Assembly: GCA_003503945.1 (NCBI GenBank)
Contig: DOCD01000139.1
Span: forward strand, 16,864 to 29,890
Direction of reading: 5' to 3'
DNA length: 13,027 bases
Origin: Clostridiales bacterium
GTDB lineage: Bacteria; Bacillota; Clostridia; Christensenellales; Borkfalkiaceae
In this document: positions 5,855-10,591 of the stretch, in pieces
Position numbering within the stretch: position 1 is the first letter of the stretch
Layout of the letters: every line of letters begins with the position of its first letter
The notes under the pieces: model-generated
Told to the model about the DNA's origin: nothing
The model's input: the letters and a program-made list of their open reading frames with translations, nothing else
Databases searched by the model: none
Position numbers and translations under genes: made by a program

Positions 5855-6612
5855 AAGATTGGTTTACAATTGATAAAGTAGACGATACGACTTATATCAT
5901 AAGCGAATACCGCCATTGGGAAGAAACGCACTGCTATCTTATAATCGGGAGTGAACGCTGTCTTTTGATTGATACGGGGCTTGGCATTTGCAACATTTAT
6001 AACGAAGTACGCAAACTGACAAATAAACCAATTACAGCCGTTGCAACACATATACATTGGGATCACATAGGCGGGCACAAATATTTTCCCGATTTCTACG
6101 CCCATCAAGCCGAGTTGGATTGGCTGAACGGTAAGTTTCCGCTTTCTATTCAGACTGTCCGTGATATGGTAATAGACCGTTGCGATTTGCCCGAAGGCTT
6201 TGATGTAAGCACTTACGAAATGTTTCAAGGTAAGCCTACAAAGGTATTAAACGGCGGCGAAATTATTGATTTGGGCGATAGAAAAATCGAAGTCTTGCAT
6301 ACGCCGGGGCATTCGCCCGGACACCTTTGCTTTTGGGAGCAAGAGCGCGGCTACATATTCACGGGAGACTTGATTTACAAAGATACTTTATTTGCCTACT
6401 ACCCGTCAACCGACCCCGAAGCATATTTGCATTCGCTTGAAAGAATTGCGGCGTTGCCGTCCAAAAGGCTATTCCCTGCACATCACTCATTAGATATTCA
6501 ACCCGAAATAGCGGTTAGGATGAGAGATGCTTTTCGTGACCTGAAATCACAAGAAAAGTTGCATCACGGCGCAGGCACTTTTGATTACGGCGATTGGGCA
6601 GTTTGGTTGTAA
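5851..6612 (+). CDS. Metallo-beta-lactamase-fold hydrolase
   Basis: This 253-residue protein has the full set of metal ligands of the MBL superfamily. HIHWDH is at 67-72, His154 is in HTPGHSPGH, Asp173 is in TGD, and His211 or His212 is in FPAHH. The superfamily includes glyoxalase II-like thioesterases, lactonases, beta-lactamases and phosphodiesterases. The spacing fits a two-metal hydrolase, but the substrate is not evident. There is no signal peptide, so it is cytoplasmic and not a typical secreted beta-lactamase. I start it at 5851, where ATG overlaps the methyltransferase stop (ATGA). An ATG at 5800 in the same frame would lie deep in that gene and is unlikely. It is the last gene of the operon and ends at a hairpin terminator. 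Confidence 0.87.
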   Translation: MKDWFTIDKVDDTTYIISEYRHWEETHCYLIIGSERCLLIDTGLGICNIYNEVRKLTNKPITAVATHIHWDHIGGHKYFPDFYAHQAELDWLNGKFPLSIQTVRDMVIDRCDLPEGFDVSTYEMFQGKPTKVLNGGEIIDLGDRKIEVLHTPGHSPGHLCFWEQERGYIFTGDLIYKDTLFAYYPSTDPEAYLHSLERIAALPSKRLFPAHHSLDIQPEIAVRMRDAFRDLKSQEKLHHGAGTFDYGDWAVWL

Positions 6613-6615
6613 AAT

Positions 6616-6650
6616 AAAGCCGAGAGATCTGTGCTGACCTCGCGGCTTTT
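6616..6650. terminator. Bidirectional terminator between converging operons
   Basis: AAAGCCGAGAG (6616-6626) pairs with CTCGCGGCTTT (6639-6649) with one mismatch. It is followed by TTTT on the plus strand and CTTTATTTT on the minus strand. It separates the rightward cargo operon from the leftward HxlR-YdeI pair. Confidence 0.85.
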
Positions 6651-6657
6651 GTATTTA

Positions 6658-7239
6658 TCAATAATCTATCAATCTTCCGTTATCGTTCCATTTACCGAAC
6701 ATTATGCCTTGACTTGTATTCTCTATAAACTTCTGTAAACGAGCGTTAAATAATTCGGGCTGTTTTTTCTTTATTTGAATAGTATCAATTCGTACCCGTC
6801 TGTATAGAGGCGGGAAACTAATAAAATTGTTCCATACTGTTTTATCTGCTTGCAATGCTTTCAATATCGTTTCGTCAATCACAAAACCGTTTTCGGACAT
6901 ATCGGGCAAAACCGCTCGTCCCGCATCCGTCATTTTACCTAACTTTTCCATACGCCGACAACGCTCTTTATTTAATTCCGACCATAGCGAATTTGCCTTG
7001 CGTGGGGCGAATTTTTGTGCCGTAATGCCGTTTTCGAGCGTTTTGGTTGTACTGTCTATCCACCCGAAACACATTGCTTCTTCTACGGCGTCTATGTACC
7101 AAAATGTATCATCATTTTTCGGATCGCCCCGTTTAACAATAACCCAGCATTCCTTTTCGATTGTGTGGTATTCGGTAAGCCATTTTCTAAATTCATCCCG
7201 ATTGGTAACGCTTAATAAGTTATTTACTTCGATACTCAT
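6658..7239 (-). CDS. YdeI/OmpD-associated family protein
   Basis: This 193-residue protein matches the YdeI (OmpD-associated) family, as seen in AMCFGWID (residues 55-62), QKFAPRKANSLWSELN (about 75-90) and the GRAVLPD stretch. Family members have been linked to bacteriocin or antimicrobial-peptide protection and stress in other bacteria; the biochemical activity is not established. I start it at the ATG at 7239, which overlaps the HxlR stop as ATGA. The longer frame starting at 7317 lies inside the HxlR gene and is not used. It is co-transcribed with HxlR, which may regulate it. It ends eight bases before the shared terminator. Confidence 0.85.
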   Translation of the reverse strand: MSIEVNNLLSVTNRDEFRKWLTEYHTIEKECWVIVKRGDPKNDDTFWYIDAVEEAMCFGWIDSTTKTLENGITAQKFAPRKANSLWSELNKERCRRMEKLGKMTDAGRAVLPDMSENGFVIDETILKALQADKTVWNNFISFPPLYRRVRIDTIQIKKKQPELFNARLQKFIENTSQGIMFGKWNDNGRLIDY

Positions 7240-7631
7240 TGTCTCAACAATTCCTTTATTTGTTCTTCCGTGTACGGACTGACGTAATCGGGCGAGCATA
7301 AGTGAGTTTGACTCCACATCATCATTTGCGTAAGTATAGGCACAAAACTTTTTCCGAGTCCCGTCAAAGTATATTCTACTTTGGGCGGAACTTCTTTATA
7401 AATCTCACGGTGTATAAAGCCGTCATCTTCTAATTCACGCAACTGTTTTGTCAAAGTGGACTGAGTAATACCGTCTATTCTTCTTAACAGTTCGCCAAAA
7501 CGCTGTACTTTACTTACGGCTATATACCACAGTATGAGAAACTTCCATTTACCGCTTAATACCGCTTGTAACGTGTTCATAGGAACACAGCGCATCATAA
7601 CTTCTCTTTTTCTAAATTTGTTATCTGTCAT
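7236..7631 (-). CDS. HxlR-family winged-helix transcriptional regulator
   Basis: This 131-residue regulator has the HxlR (MarR-related) domain throughout. LSGKWKFLILWYI (about 25-37), RFGELLRRIDGITQSTLTKQLRELEDDG (recognition helix region, about 44-71), and the wing with KVEYTLTGLG are clear. Cys15, just before the first helix, lies at the position of the redox-sensing cysteine in relatives such as YodB and HypR. Sensing thiol stress is therefore possible, but most HxlR proteins carry a cysteine there. I use the ATG at 7631, seven bases behind AAAGGAG. It has its own strong promoter, divergent from the radical SAM gene, with two palindromes in between. It probably represses itself and YdeI, and perhaps the radical SAM gene. 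Confidence 0.9.
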   Translation of the reverse strand: MTDNKFRKREVMMRCVPMNTLQAVLSGKWKFLILWYIAVSKVQRFGELLRRIDGITQSTLTKQLRELEDDGFIHREIYKEVPPKVEYTLTGLGKSFVPILTQMMMWSQTHLCSPDYVSPYTEEQIKELLRQ

Positions 7632-7649
7632 AGTGAAACTCCTTTTTCT

Positions 7650-7678
7650 ATTATAGCGAAATACACATAACAAGTCAA
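7650..7678 (-). promoter_or_regulatory. Promoter of the HxlR-YdeI pair
   Basis: The minus strand reads TTGACT (7678-7673), 17 bp, and TATAAT (7655-7650), followed by AAAGGAG and the ATG at 7631. Confidence 0.88.
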
Positions 7679-7684
7679 TCGCAA

Positions 7685-7739
7685 TAGTATCTTTTTTGAT
7701 ACTACTACTAAATAAAGACAGTACTTGAAAATCAGTACT
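7685..7739. promoter_or_regulatory. Two palindromic candidate operators for HxlR
   Basis: TAGTATC (7685-7691) and GATACTA (7698-7704) form a perfect palindrome with a 6-bp centre, just upstream of the HxlR promoter. AGTACT (7720-7725) and AGTACT (7734-7739), each self-complementary, are repeated with a 14-bp period over the -35 and spacer of the radical SAM promoter. HxlR dimers commonly bind such GTATC or GTACT half-sites. Confidence 0.6.
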
Positions 7740-7754
7740 ATGCCGATTTATAAT
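7725..7754 (+). promoter_or_regulatory. Promoter of the radical SAM gene
   Basis: TTGAAA (7725-7730), an 18-bp spacer and TATAAT (7749-7754). The AGTACT repeats overlap the -35 box and spacer, so a protein bound there should block polymerase. Confidence 0.75.
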
Positions 7755-7782
7755 ATAGAAAATATTAAAGGCAGGTATTCAT

Positions 7783-8667
7783 ATGCACTATACAGGCACG
7801 ATTTGGCGTCCACCTTATGAGGCTTGGTCGGCACTACTACAAGTTACGGCAGGTTGCACACACCATAAATGTAAGTTTTGTACGTTATATGAGGATATTC
7901 CTTTCAAATTCAAAATGTCCTCTATGGAAGAAATCGAGGAAGATCTAAAAGAATTATGCTACTTTACGCCTGATGTTACAAGAATTTTTTTAGTCGGGGC
8001 TAATCCGTTTGTATTGCGGGCGGAAAAATTACGGCAAATAGCGTATTTGTCTAAACAGTATCTTAACCGCTTGAAAACTATCGGCTGTTTTGCTCGCATA
8101 ACGGATATAACGCCGAAAAGTGTTGACGAATTAAAGCAGTTACATAGTTGCGGCTATAACGGCATTACTATCGGCGTAGAAACGGGCGACGACGAGGCTT
8201 TATCTTTTATGCACAAGGGTTATACGTCTGCGGATATTTTAGAGCAATGCCGTAAACTCGACGAGGCCGGACTTGAATATAACTTTTTCTATCTTACAGG
8301 TATTTACGGCAAAGGCAAAAGTAAGCAAGGCGTTGAAAACACATTGAAAATCTTTAATCAATTAAATCCGAAAATAGTCGGTGCGTCAATGTTGACAATT
8401 TACCCCACGTCGGAATTATACGGCGAAATTCAAAACGGAAATTGGACAGAAGAAAGCGAAACGGAAAAATATGAGGAATTAAAAATGCTTGTGAACGGTT
8501 TAGATATTAAAACGCACTTTGCCGCTTTGGGTGCGTCGAACGCCGTCCAACTACACGGAAATATACCAAGCGATAAAGAGGAATTGATTTCGATTATCGA
8601 CGAAGTTATAAGCCGTTTCGGTGAAAGTGAACTCAAAAAATACAGAAAGAATTTGAAGCACCTGTAA
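7783..8667 (+). CDS. Radical SAM protein of unknown substrate
   Basis: This 294-residue protein has the 4Fe-4S cluster motif C-x4-C-x2-C (Cys25, Cys30 and Cys33 in GCTHHKCKFC). GITIGVETGDDEAL contributes to SAM binding as in the Elp3/B12-independent barrel families. It appears to be a single-domain radical SAM barrel without an obvious auxiliary cluster or cobalamin domain. The N-terminal TGTIWRPP leads directly into the cluster motif, as is typical of short uncharacterised Firmicutes radical SAM proteins. It probably makes a 5'-deoxyadenosyl radical in the cytoplasm, but the substrate is unknown. It follows its own promoter, divergent from HxlR. The right repeat arm begins six bases after its stop, and I see no terminator in between. 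Confidence 0.87.
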   Translation: MHYTGTIWRPPYEAWSALLQVTAGCTHHKCKFCTLYEDIPFKFKMSSMEEIEEDLKELCYFTPDVTRIFLVGANPFVLRAEKLRQIAYLSKQYLNRLKTIGCFARITDITPKSVDELKQLHSCGYNGITIGVETGDDEALSFMHKGYTSADILEQCRKLDEAGLEYNFFYLTGIYGKGKSKQGVENTLKIFNQLNPKIVGASMLTIYPTSELYGEIQNGNWTEESETEKYEELKMLVNGLDIKTHFAALGASNAVQLHGNIPSDKEELISIIDEVISRFGESELKKYRKNLKHL

Positions 8668-8721
8668 TATGCTATTCGACAAAACTTTCTAAAAATCGCA
8701 AACATTTGTTTTGAAAATCTA

Positions 8722-8750
8722 TTGACTTTGTACTGTCAGAGTGATAAAAT
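8722..8750 (+). promoter_or_regulatory. Outward promoter of the right arm
   Basis: TTGACT (8722-8727), 17 bp, TAAAAT (8745-8750), preceded by TGA. It has the same boxes and spacing as the left arm. It should drive the structured RNA and, by read-through, the relaxase. Confidence 0.85.
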
Positions 8751-8756
8751 ACATAG

Positions 8757-8928
8757 CATACCACAGTAGTGTAATAAGTGGTATTGTACCCTTTTGAAAG
8801 GGTGTGCCGAACGTGTAATGATTAAGAGTTCGGCAGATTCTGCGATGAGCGATTGCTCATAGAATGCGGAAGGTTTTGGACGGTATAACCGTCCGTGCCT
8901 TAGCTTACGGATAGAGCGTAAGTTTTTT
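8757..8928 (+). ncRNA. Structured leader RNA, right copy (about 172 nt)
   Basis: From the predicted start to a hairpin with T6, six stems follow one another. They are ATACCAC/GTGGTAT (8758-8784), ACCCTT/AAGGGT with a TTGA loop (8788-8803), GCCGAAC/GTTCGGC (8806-8834), ATGAGC/GCTCAT inside ATTCT/AGAAT (8837-8865), GGACGG/CCGTCC (8878-8894) and CTTACG/CGTAAG (8904-8922). The left copy lacks the fourth and keeps the others with altered bases. No start codon with a ribosome binding site occurs in it. I cannot match it to a known RNA family; the end of the RNA is inferred from the terminator. Confidence 0.62.
8903..8928 (+). terminator. Terminator or attenuator ending the structured RNA
   Basis: CTTACG (8904-8909) and CGTAAG (8917-8922) pair around GATAGAG and are followed by TTTTTT (8923-8928). 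The left arm keeps it with a G-U pair in place of A-U. The relaxase lies beyond it, so it may act as an attenuator. Confidence 0.75.
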
Positions 8929-8930
8929 AA

Positions 8931-8975
8931 TTGTACGCAAAATTCGTGAGCCGTGATAGGCTTTTATAAGTGTAC
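8931..8975 (+). other. 45-nt block identical in both arms, right copy
   Basis: The block is identical in all 45 positions to the complement of 2237-2281. It runs from TTGTACGC to TAAGTGTAC and is followed by GATTTTTTTCG. AATTGTAC (8929-8936) can pair with GTACGATT (8972-8979) with one G-U. The block may thus also fold into a stem with a T7 tail, a second possible terminator, but the left copy does not keep that outer pairing. Confidence 0.8.
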
Positions 8976-9026
8976 GATTTTTTTCGTAAATAAGCACTTA
9001 AATCTACCCACAATTCAATAGAATGG

Positions 9027-9068
9027 CTAACCACCATAGAGCAATTCAAGGTTGCTAAATACGGTTAG
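9027..9068 (+). other. Stem-loop with inner hairpin, right arm
   Basis: CTAACC (9027-9032) pairs with GGTTAG (9063-9068), enclosing AGCAA/TTGCT. It stands where the left arm has the unrelated TTGCGA/TCGCAA stem. It lies just before the arm's second terminator. Confidence 0.4.
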
Positions 9069-9070
9069 AA

Positions 9071-9104
9071 GTCGGTGATACGTTAAGCGTTCAGCGGCTT
9101 TTTT
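9071..9104 (+). terminator. Rho-independent terminator, right arm
   Basis: GTCGGTGA (9071-9078) pairs with TCAGCGGC (9091-9098), including the same internal G-G mismatch seen in the left arm, and is followed by TTTTTT. Confidence 0.7.
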
Positions 9105-9184
9105 GTCGTCTTTTTTCGGTATCTTTCCCGCTCTTTCTTGCGTGGACGAAGATATAAATATTCATCAATTCGGAGGTAATAACT

Positions 9185-9318
9185 ATGACAATAAGACCAC
9201 TATAATCGGCAAGCAAACGGTAAGCAAAAGCACAAGACGCGGCAAAATCAAACAGCATCGCTCGGACGTACAAAAAGGATATTCGGATTATATCCATATC
9301 TCACTAGGCTACAAGTAG
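9185..9318 (+). pseudogene. Small ORF upstream of the relaxase, apparently frame-shifted
   Basis: CGGAGGTAATAACT precedes an ATG at 9185 that reads MTIRPL and stops at 9205. Another frame, open to the TAG at 9316-9318, reads IGKQTVSKSTRRGKIKQHRS from 9207 onward: very basic, then aromatic residues to SLGYK. The left arm also has MTNRPP, a stop, then YGKQTES. I infer a former small basic protein of about 45 residues, possibly a mobilization accessory protein, that has decayed in both arms. A six-residue leader peptide is the alternative. Confidence 0.4.
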
Positions 9319-9326
9319 CCAAGTTC

Positions 9327-9346
9327 GCCCTTGCAGGGGGCTATTT
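9327..9346 (+). terminator. GC-rich hairpin before the relaxase
   Basis: GCCC TTGCA GGGGGC is followed by TATTTTG. It corresponds to 1871-1885 on the other arm and could attenuate relaxase expression. Confidence 0.4.
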
Positions 9347-9382
9347 TGTCGGTAGAACATTATTCATTGGAGGAACAGAATT

Positions 9383-10591
9383 ATAAGTTATCAGGTAGTC
9401 AGAATAGAGCAATTCAATAAAGGCAGTTTAGGAAAGATAGGCGGCGAAACGGAACGCACGAGCAAACACCACCGCAACGAAGATATAGACAGCGAGCGCA
9501 CACCTCTCAATCTCTATTTTAAGAAGTCGGAAGGCGGTCTAACCGCTCAATGGAAAAAGACAATGCAAGAGCTAAACGCAACCTTTCGAGAGAAGAAAGA
9601 TTCCACCGCTTTCGAAGGTATGATAATCACTTCGAACACGGCGTTTTTCGAGCAGCTCGGTTGGAAGAAAGGCGAAGAAACGCCGTATGCTGTAATGGAG
9701 TTTTTTAACCGCTGTTACGAGTTCGCGTTACAGGAAATCGGCTATAAGGGAACAGATAAAAACGTGCTGTCTGCCGTCATCCATTTGGACGAAACTACGC
9801 CGCACTTGCAACTGTACTACATACCCGTCGTTGACACCGCTAAAAAGAAAGTATATGAGAAAGGCGCGGACGGAAAAGTATTGCGGAACGAAAAAGGCTC
9901 GCCTATTCAAAAGAAAGACGAACACGGGAAAAGCGTTTATGAGTATGTGGAGTTGGAACATCCGAAGCTATGCAGTTCGGACTTTTGGGGCGAACGCGGC
10001 GGACAACTTTCCTACGGCAATTTACAGGACAGCTTTCACGAGCGGATAGGTATTCACTACGGTTTGGATCGCGGCGAAGTCGGAAGCAATAAAAAGCATA
10101 CGACCAAGTACCAATGGCAGAAAGCACAACAGGAAACCGAGCTTGCCGCTCTGGAAGATGAAAAAGTCCACGCCGAAGAAGTAATCGAGCAAGCGCAAAC
10201 CGCCTTTGAAACGAGAGATAAAGCGTTAGAAGAATTGAAACCGTTGCAGGGATATTTGAACGCTTTCCACGAAGCGTTAAGCGGCGATCTTCCTTTCTCG
10301 CCGGGCAAGTTAAAGAAAATGCTTATAGGTTTGATGACCGAGTATAAGCGTTTGGAAGAAGAAAAGAAAATCACGGACAAAGACCGTGAAAACTTATTCT
10401 CGGAATTGCAGAAAGCAGAGCGGCGCATACCCGAACTTGAAAAGTATAAAGAGTTCGTCGCTTTCATCAACGAGTACGCGCCCGACAAATTAGACGAAGC
10501 AAAGCGCACGGCAACCGAGCGCAAGAATGTACCGAAACCACCGTTCAAAACGAAGTCGAACAGTTGGTTTACCCTGATATTCTTTGCCTAA
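9383..10591 (+). CDS. MobV-type relaxase (plasmid mobilization/Pre family), ATA in place of the start codon, 3' end truncated
   Basis: The reading frame from 9383 gives about 402 residues. It starts (ATA)SYQVVRIEQFNKG, the usual beginning of MobV/Pre relaxases (MSYxVxR), and continues to DIDSERTPLN and the metal-binding motif HLDETTPH (residues 134-141). These enzymes nick the transfer origin and pilot the strand in conjugative mobilization. The C-terminal half is a glutamate/lysine-rich coiled coil (about residues 195-370). The codon in the start position is ATA (9383-9385), nine bases behind GGAGG; a single G-to-A change from ATG would explain it. The next in-frame ATG, at 9563, would lose 60 N-terminal residues. 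The last 15-20 residues (TKSNSWFTLIFFA) look foreign, because the sequence there belongs to the leftward gene; the true relaxase sequence ends near 10550. Confidence 0.85.
   Translation: MSYQVVRIEQFNKGSLGKIGGETERTSKHHRNEDIDSERTPLNLYFKKSEGGLTAQWKKTMQELNATFREKKDSTAFEGMIITSNTAFFEQLGWKKGEETPYAVMEFFNRCYEFALQEIGYKGTDKNVLSAVIHLDETTPHLQLYYIPVVDTAKKKVYEKGADGKVLRNEKGSPIQKKDEHGKSVYEYVELEHPKLCSSDFWGERGGQLSYGNLQDSFHERIGIHYGLDRGEVGSNKKHTTKYQWQKAQQETELAALEDEKVHAEEVIEQAQTAFETRDKALEELKPLQGYLNAFHEALSGDLPFSPGKLKKMLIGLMTEYKRLEEEKKITDKDRENLFSELQKAERRIPELEKYKEFVAFINEYAPDKLDEAKRTATERKNVPKPPFKTKSNSWFTLIFFA

Larger units (their letters stand above)
8673..9380 (+). repeat. Right arm of the long inverted repeat (mobilization leader)
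   Basis: This is the plus-strand counterpart of 1838-2506. It starts TATTCGACAAAACTT and runs through the promoter, structured RNA, 45-nt block, terminator and small ORF to GGAGG in front of the relaxase. It is about 40 bases longer than the left arm, mainly from an extra hairpin in the RNA. This copy has the expected gene behind it, so it shows what the leader belongs to. No normal-sized gene lies within the arm. Confidence 0.9.

Noticed and set aside
5851..6612. Classical secreted beta-lactamase
   Set aside because: There is no signal peptide, and the HxHxDH motif is common to the whole MBL superfamily.
6827..7282. Open frame opposite YdeI
   Set aside because: It is the mirror of a recognised gene; its translation resembles no domain and it spans the YdeI-HxlR overlap.
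8673..9380. CRISPR array or tandem repeats in the arms
   Set aside because: The repeated structure is a pair of single long inverted copies and local hairpins; there are no regularly spaced direct repeats.
10057..10548. Long open frame opposite the relaxase
   Set aside because: It is antisense to well-supported MobV coding sequence, with serine-rich low-complexity translation and no ribosome binding site.
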